A stretch of DNA of 64,000 bases. It comes from Sphaerotilus hippei. Its GTDB lineage: Bacteria > Pseudomonadota > Gammaproteobacteria > Burkholderiales > Burkholderiaceae_C. The stretch covers positions 124,001 to 188,000 of the forward strand of contig NZ_QJJS01000002.1 of NCBI RefSeq assembly GCF_003201595.1, written 5' to 3'. How positions within the stretch are numbered: the first letter of the stretch is position 1; each line of letters starts with the position of its first letter. Below, one piece after another: positions 21,138 through 33,971 of this stretch. Below the pieces are notes generated by a model, which saw only the letters and a program-made list of their open reading frames with translations, searched no databases and was not told where the DNA came from. Position numbers and translations under genes: made by a program.

Positions 21138-22517
21138 ATGAACACCTTGCTGGCCTTCCTGCTCACCATCGGGGTGCTGATCGTCGTGCACGAGCTGGGC
21201 CACTACGGCGCCGCACGCGCCTGCGGGGTCCAGGTGCTGCGCTTCTCGATCGGCTTCGGCCAGCCGCTGTGGCGCCGCCGGATCGGCGAGACCGAATGGG
21301 TGCTCAGCCTGCTGCCGCTGGGGGGCTACGTCAAGATGCTCGACGAGCGCGAGGCGCCGGTGCCGCCGGCGCTGCTGCCGCGGGCCTTCAATCGCCAGTC
21401 GCTGAGCCGGCGCAGCTTCATCGTGCTGGCCGGACCGCTCGCCAACCTGGTGCTGGCGGTGCTGCTGTACGCCGCCTCGCACTGGCTGGGCACGACCGAG
21501 CCGGTGGCCGTGCTGGGTTCACCCGTGGCGGCCAGCCTGGCCGATGCGGCGGGTGTGCGTGCCGGGGACCAGGTCACCGCGCTGGCCGTGCTCGACCGCG
21601 ACGAGGTCGCCAGCAGCGAGCGCTGGAAGCCGGTCGCGTCGATGACCGACCTGCGCTGGCAGCTGACCCGTGCGGCCATCGATGGCCACGACGTGGTGCT
21701 GGAGGTGCGTGCGGGCAGCGCGTCGGGCAAGCGTGAGGTGACGCTGCCGCTGTCGCGCCTGGACTCCCGCGAGGCCGATGCCGCGATGATGCGCGCCATC
21801 GGCCTGGGCGCACCGTTCACCGAGCCGGTGATGGGCGAGGTGGTCGAGGGCGGGGCGGCCGACCGGGCGCGCCTGAAGACGGGCGACCGGGTGCTGTCGG
21901 TCGATGGTCGGCCCGTCGTCGATGGCGCCGGGCTGCGGGCGCTGATCCGTGCCAGCGGCGAGACCGGCGAGATCCGGGCGCAGCGCTGGCTGGTGCGCCG
22001 TGCCGGCGTGCCCGTCGAGCTGACGGTGCTGCCCGAGCTGCGCGAGGACCGTGGCCAGCGCATCGGCCGCATCGAGGCCGTGGTCGGTTCGCCCCCCGAG
22101 ATGACGCGGGTGCACTACGGCGTGCGCGAGAGCTTCGGGCGGGCCTTCTCCGAGACCGGCAGCATGATCGTGCTGACGCTGAAGATGTTCGGCCGCATGA
22201 TCATCGGCGAGGCGTCGCTGAAGAACCTGACCGGGCCGCTGACCATCGCCGACTACGCCGGCCAGTCGGTGGCCCTCGGGCTGTCCTACTACCTGGGTTT
22301 CCTGGCGGTGGTCAGCATCAGCCTGGGGGTGCTGAACCTGTTGCCGCTGCCGATGCTCGACGGCGGACACCTCCTGTATTATCTGATCGAGGGAGTGACT
22401 GGCCGACCGATCCCCGATGGGTGGATCGAGCGGTTGCAGCGAGGTGGTGTGGTGCTCATCCTCATGATGATGTCGCTCGCCCTGTACAACGATGTGGCTC
22501 GTCTGATGGGCCTGTGA
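21138..22517 (+). CDS. rseP: RIP metalloprotease RseP
   Basis: Inner-membrane site-2 protease; in E. coli it cleaves RseA and signal peptides. The 459-residue product has the zinc motif HELGH at residues 18-22 in the first membrane helix, two central PDZ domains (around 110-320) and the second zinc motif LDGGH (Asp408). Starts at ATG 21138 within the conserved order dxr-rseP-bamA. The frame is open upstream but the homologous start is here. Confidence 0.95.
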   Translation: MNTLLAFLLTIGVLIVVHELGHYGAARACGVQVLRFSIGFGQPLWRRRIGETEWVLSLLPLGGYVKMLDEREAPVPPALLPRAFNRQSLSRRSFIVLAGPLANLVLAVLLYAASHWLGTTEPVAVLGSPVAASLADAAGVRAGDQVTALAVLDRDEVASSERWKPVASMTDLRWQLTRAAIDGHDVVLEVRAGSASGKREVTLPLSRLDSREADAAMMRAIGLGAPFTEPVMGEVVEGGAADRARLKTGDRVLSVDGRPVVDGAGLRALIRASGETGEIRAQRWLVRRAGVPVELTVLPELREDRGQRIGRIEAVVGSPPEMTRVHYGVRESFGRAFSETGSMIVLTLKMFGRMIIGEASLKNLTGPLTIADYAGQSVALGLSYYLGFLAVVSISLGVLNLLPLPMLDGGHLLYYLIEGVTGRPIPDGWIERLQRGGVVLILMMMSLALYNDVARLMGL

Positions 22518-22524
22518 AGATTGC

Positions 22525-24840
22525 ATGCGTTTTCCGACCGAATCTCTCCTCTCTCCCCGTCCCGTCGTCTGTGCCGTGGTGGCCGCCCTGTCGGCGCTGT
22601 CGCTGCCGGCCTGGGCCGCCCAGCCCTTCGTGCTCAAGGACATCCGCGTCGAGGGCCTGCAGCGCACCGAGGCCGGGACCGTGTTCGCGGTGCTGCCCTT
22701 CCGCATCGGTGACACCTACACCGAGGACAAGGGCGCGACCGCGCTGCGGGCGCTGTTCGCCACCGGCCTGTTCAAGGACGTGCGCCTCGAGGTCGAGGAC
22801 CAGAGTGTCATCGTCGTCGTCGAGGAGCGTCCGATCATCGCCAGCGTCGATTTCTCCGGCGCCCGCGAGTTCGACCGCGACACGCTGCTGAAGGCGCTCA
22901 AGAGCATCGGCGTGGGCGAAGGCCAGCCTTTCGACAAGGCCCAGGCCGACCGCGCCGAGCAGGAGCTCAAGCGCCAGTACCTGACGCGCAGCCTGTACGG
23001 CGCCGAGGTCGTCACCACCGTCACGCCGGTGGAGCGCAACCGCGTCAACGTGACCTTCGCGGTCAACGAAGGCGGCGTGGCGCGCATCGCCGACATCCGC
23101 ATCACCGGCAACGAGGCCTTCTCGGAGAGCACGCTGCGCTCCGAGCTCGACCTGACCACCGGCGGCTGGCTGACCTGGTACACCAAGAGCGACCGCTATT
23201 CGCGCGCCAAGCTCAATGCCGACCTCGAGACGCTGCGTGCCTACTACCTGAACCGCGGCTACCTCGAGTTCAACGTCGAGTCGACCCAGGTGGCGATCTC
23301 GCCGGACAAGCAGAACATCTCGATCACCGTCAACGTCAAGGAAGGCCAGCGTTACCTGGTCACCGGCGTGAAGCTGTCGGGTGACTTCCTCGGCAAGGAC
23401 GAGGAGTTCAAGTCGCTGGTCAGCATCCGGCCCGGCGAGGCCTACCGCGCCGAGGACGTGGCCAACACCCAGCGTGCCTTCATCGAGCGTTATGGCGAGT
23501 TCGGCTTCGCCTTCGCGCGCGCCGAGACGGTGCCGCAGATCGACCGGGACACCGGTCGGGTGATGGTGATGATCAACGGCGATCCGGGTCGCCGGGTCTA
23601 TGTGCGCCGCATCAACGTCTCGGGCAACACCAAGACCCGCGACGAGGTCATCCGCCGCGAGTTCCGCCAGTTCGAGTCGGCCTGGTACGACAGCCGCCGC
23701 ATCAAGCTCTCGCGTGACCGGGTCGACCGCCTGGGCTACTTCGCCGACGTGGATGTCGAGACCAACGAGGTCACCGGCACGCTCGACCAGGTCGACCTGA
23801 CGGTCAACGTCAAGGAAAAGCCCACCGGCAGCCTGCTGGTCGGCGCGAACTTCTCCAGCGCCGAGAAGCTGTCCTTCTCCGCGTCGATCAAGCAGGAGAA
23901 CGTCTTCGGTTCGGGCAACTACCTGGGCATCGAGTTCAACACCAGCCGCTACAGCCGCACCTACGTGCTGTCGACGGTGGACCCGTACTTCACCAACGAC
24001 GGCATCTCGCGCTCGCTGGACCTGTACTACCGCACCAACAAGCCGCTCAACAGCCAGGGCGAGTCCTACGAGCTGGTCACGCCGGGCGCCTCGGTGCGCT
24101 TCGGCGTGCCGTTCTCCGACTACGACACGGTCTTCCTGGGCGTGGGCGTGGAGCGCACCGAGATCCGTTCCTCGGCCAACCTGCCGGAGAACTACGAGCG
24201 CTACCGCTACGTCTATGGCGACAAGAGCACCTCGGTGCCGCTGACGCTGGGCTGGCAGCGTGACGGTCGCGACAGTGCGCTGGTGCCCACCGATGGCCGC
24301 TACCAGCGCCTGAACGTCGAATGGGGCGTGGCCGGGGACACCCGCTACCTGCGCAACAACTACCAGCTGCAGCAGTACTTCCCGCTGTCCAAGCGCTTCA
24401 CGCTCGGCCTGAACGCCGAGGTGGGCTGGGGCGTGGGCCTGAACGGGCGCACCTACCCGATCTTCAAGAACTTCTACGGCGGCGGTCTGGGCACGGTGCG
24501 TGCCTTCGACCAGAACTCGCTCGGCCCGATCGACGTGACCAATGCCTACATCGGCGGCAACCGGCGCATCAACGTCAACGCCGAGCTCTACGTGCCCTTC
24601 CCGGGCGCCGGCAATGACCGCACCCTGCGCCTGTTCGGCTACACCGATGCCGGCAACGTGTGGGGTGAAGGCCAGTCGATGGCCGACACCAAGGACAACC
24701 CGATCCGGGTGTCCGCCGGCATCGGCCTGTCCTGGATCTCGCCGGTCGGCCCGCTCAAGCTCAGCTGGGGCACGCCCTTGCGTTATGCGCGAACGGATAG
24801 AATCCAACGCTTCCAGTTCCAGATCGGCACTGCATTCTGA
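22525..24840 (+). CDS. bamA: Outer membrane protein assembly factor BamA
   Basis: Central component of the BAM complex that inserts beta-barrel proteins into the outer membrane. The 771-residue product has a signal peptide (about residues 1-32, cleavage after AWA), five POTRA domains up to about residue 430, and a C-terminal 16-strand barrel ending in a hydrophobic FQFQIGTAF with the canonical terminal Phe. The following skp start overlaps its stop (ATGA), giving the outer-membrane chaperone from the same transcript. Confidence 0.97.
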   Translation: MRFPTESLLSPRPVVCAVVAALSALSLPAWAAQPFVLKDIRVEGLQRTEAGTVFAVLPFRIGDTYTEDKGATALRALFATGLFKDVRLEVEDQSVIVVVEERPIIASVDFSGAREFDRDTLLKALKSIGVGEGQPFDKAQADRAEQELKRQYLTRSLYGAEVVTTVTPVERNRVNVTFAVNEGGVARIADIRITGNEAFSESTLRSELDLTTGGWLTWYTKSDRYSRAKLNADLETLRAYYLNRGYLEFNVESTQVAISPDKQNISITVNVKEGQRYLVTGVKLSGDFLGKDEEFKSLVSIRPGEAYRAEDVANTQRAFIERYGEFGFAFARAETVPQIDRDTGRVMVMINGDPGRRVYVRRINVSGNTKTRDEVIRREFRQFESAWYDSRRIKLSRDRVDRLGYFADVDVETNEVTGTLDQVDLTVNVKEKPTGSLLVGANFSSAEKLSFSASIKQENVFGSGNYLGIEFNTSRYSRTYVLSTVDPYFTNDGISRSLDLYYRTNKPLNSQGESYELVTPGASVRFGVPFSDYDTVFLGVGVERTEIRSSANLPENYERYRYVYGDKSTSVPLTLGWQRDGRDSALVPTDGRYQRLNVEWGVAGDTRYLRNNYQLQQYFPLSKRFTLGLNAEVGWGVGLNGRTYPIFKNFYGGGLGTVRAFDQNSLGPIDVTNAYIGGNRRINVNAELYVPFPGAGNDRTLRLFGYTDAGNVWGEGQSMADTKDNPIRVSAGIGLSWISPVGPLKLSWGTPLRYARTDRIQRFQFQIGTAF

Positions 24841-25367
24841 TGATGAAGTCAATCCTACGCCCCCTCACCGCCTCGTTCGTCATCGCGCTGGGCGCACTCG
24901 CCGCCCCGGCCTCCCAGGCGCAGGAGCTGCGCATCGGCTACGTGAATGGCGACCGTGTGCTGCGTGACGCCGCGCCCGCCAAGGCTGCCCTGGCCAAGCT
25001 GGAGGCGGAATTCGGCAAGCGCGACAAGGACCTGAACGATCAGGTCAGCCGCCTGAAGGTCTCGGCCGACAAGCTCGAGAAGGAAGCGCTGACGCTGACC
25101 GAGACCGAACGTTCGCGCCGCCAGCGTGAGCTGGTCGAGCAGGACCGCGACCTGCAGCGCAAGCGCCGCGAGTTCCAGGAAGACTTCGCTCAGCGCAAGA
25201 ACGAGGAGACCCAGGGCATCGTCGAGCGCGCCAACCGGGTCATCAAGCAGATCTTCGAGCAGGAAAAATACGACCTGATCGTGCAGGACGCGGTGTTCGC
25301 CTCCCCGCGCGTGGACATCACCGACAAGGTGATCAAGGCCCTCAACGCCGGCAGCAACGGCAAGTGA
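24840..25367 (+). CDS. skp: Periplasmic chaperone Skp/OmpH family
   Basis: Small periplasmic chaperone that carries unfolded outer membrane proteins to BAM. The 175-residue product begins with a signal peptide (about 27 residues, ending ASQA) followed by QELRIGYVN. The rest is largely helical and charged, typical of the Skp tentacles, ending [14 protein letters not shown]. Two ATGs lie at 24840 and 24843; the first overlaps the bamA stop. Translation is likely coupled to bamA. Confidence 0.93.
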   Translation: MMKSILRPLTASFVIALGALAAPASQAQELRIGYVNGDRVLRDAAPAKAALAKLEAEFGKRDKDLNDQVSRLKVSADKLEKEALTLTETERSRRQRELVEQDRDLQRKRREFQEDFAQRKNEETQGIVERANRVIKQIFEQEKYDLIVQDAVFASPRVDITDKVIKALNAGSNGK

Positions 25368-25416
25368 GGGTGTGCGGCCGCTCCGGCGGCCGTGCCCCAG
25401 TTTCGGAGTACATGTC

Positions 25417-26448
25417 ATGACGCCGGTTTCCTTGCAGGCGCTGCAGGCAGCGCTGGGTGGAGAGCTGGCGGGTGACGTCGACCGCACGGTCGATCGAATC
25501 AGCCCGCTGGCCAGCGCCGGCCCGCAGTCCATCAGCTTCGTCACCCACCCGCGCTACCGCGCCCAGCTCGAGGCCTCGACGGCCGCCTGCGTGATCGTGT
25601 CGCCGGCCATGGTGGCCATGGTGCCCGCCGGGGTGGTCGCCTGGGTCGTGCCCGATCCCTACCTGCACTTCGCCCGGCTGACCCAGTGGTGGGCGCGCCA
25701 GGTGCGTCCCGGTGCCACCCTCGGCGTGCACGCCACGGCGGTGGTTGCCGACGACGTGGTGCTCGGCGAGCAGGTCAGCATCGGGCCGATGGTGGTGATC
25801 GAGCCGGGCTCGGTCATCGGTGATGGCGCGGTCATCGGCGCCCAGTGCTGCCTCGGCCGTGGCACGCGCATCGGCGCGGCCACGCGGCTCGCGCCCCGGG
25901 TCACGCTGATGGACGACGTGCACATCGGCCAGCGCTGCCTGATCCACAGCGGCGCGGTGCTCGGGGCCGACGGCTTCGGCTTCGCCCCGCAGGACGGGCG
26001 CTGGATCAAGATCGAGCAGCTCGGCGGCGTGCGCGTGGGCGACGACGTCGAGATCGGCGCGAACACCTGCATCGACCGTGGTGCCCTCGAGCACACCGTG
26101 ATCGGCGAGGGCGTCAAGCTCGACAACCAGATCCAGATTGGACACAACGTGCACATCGGTGCCCACAGCGCGATGGCCGGCTGCGTCGGCGTGGCGGGCA
26201 GCACGCGCATCGGCAGCGGCTGCACCGTCGGTGGGGCCGGCATGATCCTCGGGCATCTCGAGATCGCCGACGGTGTGCACATTTCGGCGGCCAGCGTGGT
26301 GATGAGGTCGATCACCAGGCCCGGCCAGTACACGGGGATCTTCCCCATCGATGAAAACGGCTCGTGGGAGAAGAACGCGGCATCGCTGCGTCAGCTCCAT
26401 GTCCTCAGGGACCGCATCCGAGCCTTGGAAAAGAAGACACAGCCATGA
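25417..26448 (+). CDS. lpxD: UDP-3-O-(3-hydroxymyristoyl)glucosamine N-acyltransferase
   Basis: Third enzyme of lipid A synthesis; adds the N-linked hydroxyacyl chain. The 343-residue protein has an N-terminal uridine-binding domain and a C-terminal left-handed beta-helix with hexapeptide repeats (IGxGxxI) from about residue 100, including GADGFGFAP and the catalytic-type HNVHIG. ATG 25417 has CGGAG at 25405-25409. The stop overlaps the fabZ start by four bases. Confidence 0.95.
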   Translation: MTPVSLQALQAALGGELAGDVDRTVDRISPLASAGPQSISFVTHPRYRAQLEASTAACVIVSPAMVAMVPAGVVAWVVPDPYLHFARLTQWWARQVRPGATLGVHATAVVADDVVLGEQVSIGPMVVIEPGSVIGDGAVIGAQCCLGRGTRIGAATRLAPRVTLMDDVHIGQRCLIHSGAVLGADGFGFAPQDGRWIKIEQLGGVRVGDDVEIGANTCIDRGALEHTVIGEGVKLDNQIQIGHNVHIGAHSAMAGCVGVAGSTRIGSGCTVGGAGMILGHLEIADGVHISAASVVMRSITRPGQYTGIFPIDENGSWEKNAASLRQLHVLRDRIRALEKKTQP

Positions 26449-26891
26449 GCGTGATGGACATTCACCAGATTCTGAAGAAACTGCCGCACCGTTATCCCCT
26501 GCTGCTGATCGACCGCGTGGTCGAGCTGGAGAAGGGTGTGCGCATCGTCGCTCAGAAGAACGTGACGATGAATGAGCCGCACTTCACCGGCCACTTCCCG
26601 CAGCGCCCGGTCATGCCGGGCGTGCTGATCCTCGAGGCCATGGCCCAGGCGGCGGCCATCCTGTCGTTCACGACCGAAGGCATCGAGCTCGACGACAAGA
26701 CGGTCTACTACTTCGCGGGCATCGACGGCGCACGCTTCAAGCGTCCGGTCGAGCCGGGTGACCAGCTGATCATCGACGTCTCGATCGACCGGGTCAAGGC
26801 CGGCATCTACAAGTACAGCGCCAAGGCCCTGGTCGACGGCAACGTCGTCTGCGAGGCCCAGCTGATGTGCACCCAGCGCCGCGTGGAGTGA
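26445..26891 (+). CDS. fabZ: 3-hydroxyacyl-ACP dehydratase FabZ
   Basis: Hot-dog fold dehydratase of type II fatty acid synthesis that also competes for hydroxyacyl-ACP with lipid A enzymes. The 148-residue protein has [15 protein letters not shown], the active-site block [19 protein letters not shown] (catalytic His; Glu in [10 protein letters not shown]) and [11 protein letters not shown]. The ATG overlaps the lpxD stop (ATGA), a coupling well known in this cluster. Confidence 0.96.
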   Translation: MSVMDIHQILKKLPHRYPLLLIDRVVELEKGVRIVAQKNVTMNEPHFTGHFPQRPVMPGVLILEAMAQAAAILSFTTEGIELDDKTVYYFAGIDGARFKRPVEPGDQLIIDVSIDRVKAGIYKYSAKALVDGNVVCEAQLMCTQRRVE

Positions 26892-26899
26892 AGCCGGCC

Positions 26900-27688
26900 A
26901 TGGCGCAGATCCATCCGACCGCGCTGGTCGACCCGGCGGCCCGGCTGGGCGACGGGGTCGTCGTCGGCCCCTGCACGGTCATCGGCCCTGACGTGTGCAT
27001 CGGCGCAGGCACCCGGGTGGGTGCGCACTGCGTGATCGAAGGCCGCACGACCATCGGCGTCGACAACCGCATCTTCCAGTTCAACTCCATCGGCGCGGTG
27101 CCTCAGGACATGAGCTACGGGGGCGAGCCCACCGAGCTGGTGATCGGGGACCGCAACACCATCCGCGAGTTCTGCACCTTCAACACCGGCACGCTGAAGG
27201 AAGAGGGCGTCACCCGCGTCGGCTCCGACAACTGGGTCATGGCCTATGTGCACATCGCCCACGACGTGCGCCTGGGCGACCACTGCGTGCTGGCCAACAA
27301 CGCCACGCTGGCCGGCCACGTCCATGTCGGCGACTGGGCGACGATCGGCGGGCTGAGCGGCGTGCACCAGTTCGTGCACATCGGCGCGCACGCGATGATC
27401 GGCTTCCAGGGTCATGTGGCGCAGGACGTGCCGCCGTTCATGACGGTCGACGGCAACCCGCTGGCGGTGCGCGCGGTCAACCTGACCGGGCTGCGCCGGC
27501 GCGACTTCAGCGCCGAGCGCATCACGCTGATCCGCCAGATCCACAAGCTGATGTACCGATCCTCGCTGCCGCTGGAGCAGGCGATGGAGCAGGTCGCCGC
27601 GCTGCGCGGCAGCTCGCCGGACTCCGATGCCGACGTGCAGGTCATGCTGGACTTCGTGGCCGGCGCTCGCCGCGGCCTCGTGCGCTGA
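26900..27688 (+). CDS. lpxA: UDP-N-acetylglucosamine acyltransferase
   Basis: First enzyme of lipid A synthesis, adding 3-hydroxyacyl from ACP to UDP-GlcNAc. The 262-residue length equals the E. coli enzyme. It begins [17 protein letters not shown], with hexapeptide-repeat beta-helix to about residue 190, the catalytic [12 protein letters not shown] and [13 protein letters not shown] blocks and a C-terminal helical domain. An in-frame GTG at 26888 would add four residues; ATG 26900 is preferred. Confidence 0.96.
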   Translation: MAQIHPTALVDPAARLGDGVVVGPCTVIGPDVCIGAGTRVGAHCVIEGRTTIGVDNRIFQFNSIGAVPQDMSYGGEPTELVIGDRNTIREFCTFNTGTLKEEGVTRVGSDNWVMAYVHIAHDVRLGDHCVLANNATLAGHVHVGDWATIGGLSGVHQFVHIGAHAMIGFQGHVAQDVPPFMTVDGNPLAVRAVNLTGLRRRDFSAERITLIRQIHKLMYRSSLPLEQAMEQVAALRGSSPDSDADVQVMLDFVAGARRGLVR

Positions 27689-27696
27689 ATCGACCG

Positions 27697-28845
27697 ATGT
27701 CGTCTTCCGATCCCCGAGTGGCCCTGGTGGCCGGCGAAGCGTCCGGTGACCTGCTCGCCGGCATGCTGCTGCGGGCCTTGCGCGAACGCTGGCCCGGGCT
27801 GCAGTCCGCAGGCATCGGCGGGCCGCAGATGGCCGCGCAGGGCTTCGATGCCTGGTGGCCGCACGACCTGCTGGCCATCCATGGCTACAGCATGGAGCTG
27901 GTGCGCAAGCTGTGGGGCCTGCTGCGCCTGCGCCGTGAACTCGGCGACCGGCTGCTGGCCGAACGGCCCGAGGTCTTCATCGGCGTGGATGCACCCGACT
28001 TCAACCTCGGGCTCGAGACCCGCCTCAAGCGGGCCGGCATCCCCACCGTGCACTTCGTCAGTCCGTCGATCTGGGCCTGGCGCGGTTCGCGCATCCACAA
28101 GATCCGCGCCGCCTGCGACCACGTGCTGTGCCTGTTCCCGTTCGAGCCCGAGATCTACCACCGGGCCGGCATCGCCGCGACCTACGTGGGCCATCCGCTG
28201 GCCGACGTCATCCCGATGGAGGTGCCGCGGTCGAGCGCCCGTGCGGCGCTGGGCCTGCCCGAGGACGCCACCGTGATCGCGCTGCTGCCGGGCAGCCGGC
28301 GTGGCGAGATGAACTACATCGCCCCGCGCCTGCTGGCGGCCGCGGCGCTGCTGCGGCAGCGCCGCCCGGAGCTGCGCTTCGTGCTGCCGGTCGTGCCCGG
28401 CCTGCGGCCGCTGCTCGAGCCGATGCTGGCCCGCCATGCGCCGGGCGTGCCCATCCAGGTGCTCGACGGCCAGTCGCATGCCGCGCTGGCGGCCTGCGAC
28501 CTGACGCTGATCGCCAGCGGCACGGCCACGCTGGAGGCCGCGCTGTTCAAGCGGCCGATGGTCATCACCTACAACATGCACTGGGCCTCGTGGCAGCGCA
28601 TGCAGCGCATGGCCTACCAGCCCTGGGTGGGCCTGCCCAACATCCTGCTGCGCAGCTTCGTCGTGCCCGAGCTGCTGCAGCAGTCCTGCACCGCCGAGGC
28701 GCTGGCCGGCGAGGCGCTGTCCTGGCTGGACAGCCCGTCGCGCCGTGCCGGCGTCGAGCAGCGCTTCACCGAACTCCACCACCAGCTGCGCCAGGGAACG
28801 GCGCAGCGTGCGACCGATGCGATCGCGCAAGTGCTCGGTCGATGA
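27697..28845 (+). CDS. lpxB: Lipid-A-disaccharide synthase
   Basis: GT19 glycosyltransferase that couples lipid X and UDP-diacylglucosamine. The 382-residue protein has the N-terminal [19 protein letters not shown]-like block ([12 protein letters not shown]), [34 protein letters not shown] and a C-terminal [18 protein letters not shown]. It is the last of the lpxD-fabZ-lpxA-lpxB run. Its 3' end may overlap an alternative rnhB start. Confidence 0.96.
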   Translation: MSSSDPRVALVAGEASGDLLAGMLLRALRERWPGLQSAGIGGPQMAAQGFDAWWPHDLLAIHGYSMELVRKLWGLLRLRRELGDRLLAERPEVFIGVDAPDFNLGLETRLKRAGIPTVHFVSPSIWAWRGSRIHKIRAACDHVLCLFPFEPEIYHRAGIAATYVGHPLADVIPMEVPRSSARAALGLPEDATVIALLPGSRRGEMNYIAPRLLAAAALLRQRRPELRFVLPVVPGLRPLLEPMLARHAPGVPIQVLDGQSHAALAACDLTLIASGTATLEAALFKRPMVITYNMHWASWQRMQRMAYQPWVGLPNILLRSFVVPELLQQSCTAEALAGEALSWLDSPSRRAGVEQRFTELHHQLRQGTAQRATDAIAQVLGR

Positions 28846-28879
28846 GCGCGCCACCGTCACGTCTGCCGGGTCGCAGTTC

Positions 28880-29485
28880 GTGCTGAGTTTCGATCGTCCG
28901 GGGCTGATGGCCGGCGTCGACGAGGCCGGCCGCGGGCCGCTGGCCGGCCCGGTGGTGGCCGCCGCCGTCATCCTCGACGACCTGAACCCGGTCGACGGCC
29001 TGGCCGACTCCAAGGTGCTGTCGCCGCGTCGCCGCGAACGGCTGTTCGACGAGATCCGCGCCCGTGCGCTGGCCTGCTGCATCGCCGAGGCCAGCGTCGA
29101 GGAGATCGACCGCCTCAACATCCTGCAGGCCACGATGCTGGCCATGCGCCGGGCGGTCGAAGGGCTGCGCCTGCGGCCGGCCAAGGTGCTGGTCGACGGC
29201 AACCGCATCCCGACCCTGCGCATCCCGGCCGAGGCCATCGTCAAGGGCGATTCGAAGGTGCAGGCGATCTCGGCGGCATCCATCCTGGCCAAGGTCCATC
29301 GTGACCGCCTGTGCCTGGCGCTGCACGAGCGCCATCCGCTGTACGGTTTTGACGTGCACAAGGGCTATCCGACCGCCGCTCACCTGGCGGCGCTGCGCCA
29401 GCACGGTCCTTGTGAACAGCATCGCCATTCTTATGCCCCGGTGCGCGAGGCGGCTGCTCGCCAGCGGCTGCCCGGTGGCGCCTGA
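28880..29485 (+). CDS. rnhB: Ribonuclease HII
   Basis: Endoribonuclease that removes ribonucleotides from DNA and RNA primers. Motifs: [15 protein letters not shown] (catalytic Asp-Glu), [12 protein letters not shown] and [13 protein letters not shown]. With GTG 28880 the product is 201 residues, matching the usual 200 or so. An ATG at 28817 would extend it by 21 residues and overlap lpxB; neither start has a clear Shine-Dalgarno, so the exact N terminus is uncertain. lpxB-rnhB adjacency is conserved in proteobacteria. Confidence 0.93.
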   Translation: MLSFDRPGLMAGVDEAGRGPLAGPVVAAAVILDDLNPVDGLADSKVLSPRRRERLFDEIRARALACCIAEASVEEIDRLNILQATMLAMRRAVEGLRLRPAKVLVDGNRIPTLRIPAEAIVKGDSKVQAISAASILAKVHRDRLCLALHERHPLYGFDVHKGYPTAAHLAALRQHGPCEQHRHSYAPVREAAARQRLPGGA

Positions 29486-29502
29486 ACCCGAGGGCTCCCG
29501 CC

Positions 29503-30282
29503 ATGAAAGAACCCAGACACATCACGTCGCGCAACCATCCGCTGGTCAAGGACCTGCGGCGGCTGGCGCAGGAGCCCGGTGCCTATCGCAAGCTGGGCCT
29601 GGTCTGGCTCGAGGGCGATCACCTCTGCCGCGCGCTGCTGGCCCGCGGCGGCGTGCCGCTGCAGTCGGTCGTCGGCGCGAGCGCGTGGTTGCAGCCGGGG
29701 CCGCGCGAGCTGGCCCTGGCGGCGGCCGAGGTGACGGTGATCGACGATGCGCTGCTGGGCGAGGTGAGTTCGCTCGAGTCGCCGGCGAACATCGGCTTCC
29801 TGATCGCCGCGCCGGAGCGCGGGCGTGCGCCGCTGCAGGGTGTGCCCACCGTGGTGCTTGACCGCCTGCAGGACCCCGGCAACGTCGGCACCATCCTGCG
29901 CAGCGCCGGTGCGCTGGGCGTGCGCCAGGTGCTGGCGCTCAAGGGGGGCGCGGCCTTCTGGTCCCCCAAGGTGCTGCGCGCGGGCATGGGGGCCCACTTC
30001 GGCCTGCACCTGGTCGAGGGGCTGATCGTCAGCGAACTCGACGCGATCGAGGTGCCGCTGATCGCCACCAGCTCGCACGCGGCCGATGCGCTGCACGAGC
30101 GGCGCCTGCCGACCCCCTGCGCCTGGGTGTTCGGCCACGAGGGTCAGGGGGTGGCCCCGGCCCTGATGGAGCGCTGCCAGCTGACGCTGCGCATTCCCCA
30201 GCCGGGCGGCGAAGAATCGCTCAACGTGGCGGCAGCCACCGCGATCTGCCTGTACGAATCGGCCCGCCAGCGGCTGGTCTGA
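29503..30282 (+). CDS. SpoU/TrmH-family RNA 2'-O-methyltransferase
   Basis: SPOUT-fold methyltransferase, 259 residues, with an N-terminal SpoU substrate-binding domain (SRNHPLVKDLRRLA, residues 8-100) and a C-terminal knot: VVLDRLQDPGNVGTILRSA, WVFGHEGQG and LRIPQPGGEESLNVAAATAI are motifs 1 to 3. It probably methylates rRNA or tRNA, but the exact site (RlmB-like or other) is not determinable from sequence. It is the last gene of the long envelope/translation unit; ppsR converges on it. Confidence 0.88.
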   Translation: MKEPRHITSRNHPLVKDLRRLAQEPGAYRKLGLVWLEGDHLCRALLARGGVPLQSVVGASAWLQPGPRELALAAAEVTVIDDALLGEVSSLESPANIGFLIAAPERGRAPLQGVPTVVLDRLQDPGNVGTILRSAGALGVRQVLALKGGAAFWSPKVLRAGMGAHFGLHLVEGLIVSELDAIEVPLIATSSHAADALHERRLPTPCAWVFGHEGQGVAPALMERCQLTLRIPQPGGEESLNVAAATAICLYESARQRLV

Positions 30283-30336
30283 TCCCCGCATCCGCCTGCG
30301 CGAACGCCGCGCGGGCAGGGCGGTGCGTCGGGTGGC

Positions 30337-31158
30337 TCAGTAGATGAGCCGGTCCGGGCGGATGTCGCGCAGGATGGTGGTGGCGATCTCCTCGATCGAC
30401 TTGTGGGTCGACGACAGCCAGGAGATGCCGGCCCGCTTCATCAGCCGTTCGGCCTCGTTGATCTCGTAGCGGCAGTTCGACAGCGCCGCGTACTTGCTGC
30501 CGGGTCGACGCTCGTTGCGGATCTGGCTCAGCCGGTCGGCATCGATGGTCAGGCCGAAGCACTTGCGCTTGTAGGGCTCGAGCATCGAGGGCAGGCAGTC
30601 GCGCTCGAAATCCTCGGGGATCAGCGGGTAGTTGGCCGCCTTGACGCCGTGCTGCATCGCCAGATAGAGCGAGGTCGGCGTCTTGCCGCTGCGGCTGACG
30701 CCCACGAGGATCACGTCGGCCGAGTCGAGGTTGCGGGCCGACTGGCCGTCGTCGTGGGCCAGCGAGAAGTTGATCGCCTCGATGCGGTCGTGGTACTCCT
30801 GACTCTTGGCTACGTCCGAGAAGCGGCCGACCCGGTGGTTGCTCTTGATGCCCAGCTCGCTCTCCAGCGGCTCGACGAAGCTCTGGAACATGTCGAGCAC
30901 CAGCGCATTGGCGTTGTCGTGCACCAGGCGCCGGGCCTCCTCGTCGATCAGCGTGATGAACACGATCGGCCGCTGGCCTTCGGTGGCCACCGTCGTGTTG
31001 ATCTCCTCGAGGATCTGGCGGGCCTTCTCCGGGGTGTCGATGAAGGGTCGACGCACGTGGCGGTGCTTGGTGGAGAACTGGGCCAGGATGGAGTTGCCGA
31101 AGGTCTCGGCGGTGATGCCGGTGCCGTCGGAGACGAAAAAGACTGTGCGGTTGGGCAT
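30337..31158 (-). CDS. ppsR: PEP synthase regulatory protein (bifunctional kinase/pyrophosphorylase)
   Basis: DUF299 family; uses ADP to phosphorylate PEP synthase and Pi to reactivate it. The 273-residue product starts MPNRTVFFVSDGTGITAET and contains the P-loop GVSRSGKT (residues 153-160), the Asn-Tyr block LAMQHGVKAANYPLIP, and YEINEAERLMKRAGI. ATG 31158 is family typical; an upstream extension to 31323 does not match. It is divergent from ppsA, its target, with 224 bases between them. Confidence 0.95.
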   Translation of the reverse strand: MPNRTVFFVSDGTGITAETFGNSILAQFSTKHRHVRRPFIDTPEKARQILEEINTTVATEGQRPIVFITLIDEEARRLVHDNANALVLDMFQSFVEPLESELGIKSNHRVGRFSDVAKSQEYHDRIEAINFSLAHDDGQSARNLDSADVILVGVSRSGKTPTSLYLAMQHGVKAANYPLIPEDFERDCLPSMLEPYKRKCFGLTIDADRLSQIRNERRPGSKYAALSNCRYEINEAERLMKRAGISWLSSTHKSIEEIATTILRDIRPDRLIY

Positions 31159-31208
31159 GCTGGTCGCGGGCAAGTGCAAAAAGTGGCCTCGTGCGAGGTA
31201 CAGGGACG

Positions 31209-31238
31209 TTACATGATAGGTCCGCACGACCTTAGAAT
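31209..31238 (+). promoter_or_regulatory. Possible sigma-70 promoter of ppsA
   Basis: TTACAT (31209-31214), 18-base spacer, TAGAAT (31233-31238). The region lies between the divergent ppsR and ppsA. The match to consensus is moderate, and a start near 31245 would give a leader of about 140 bases. Confidence 0.4.
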
Positions 31239-31382
31239 GTCTGCCAATACGCGACGCCCCATGAGCTTTCCGATCCCACCCCGCCACGAACAACACCCAC
31301 AAAGGTGTGGTGGATCGACGCACGCCCGCACGGGCACTCTGGCTGGCGACGCCCCGGTTTTTTTACATCACGGAGCTTCTGC

Positions 31383-33779
<2,397 letters not shown>

Positions 33780-33831
33780 TGCGTCCTGCCAGGCCCTGAC
33801 CTCACCGGTCCGGGCCTGCGCCACCCCTGCA

Positions 33832-33865
33832 CCCCGGGCCCGCGCGAGCGATTCCCGGGGTTTTT
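33832..33865 (+). terminator. Intrinsic terminator of ppsA
   Basis: CCCCGGG (33832-33838) pairs with CCCGGGG (33854-33860) across a 15-base loop, followed by TTTTT. It ends the ppsA transcript before the symporter. Confidence 0.8.
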
Positions 33866-33971
33866 CTTGAGCGGTGCGGGCCGGCGCGCGGCGACACTGT
33901 GACGGCGCGCCGTGCGCCGGCGCTGCCGTGCGGCCCCGTGTCGTCCCGCCGCCTGCTGAGGAGAGACCTTC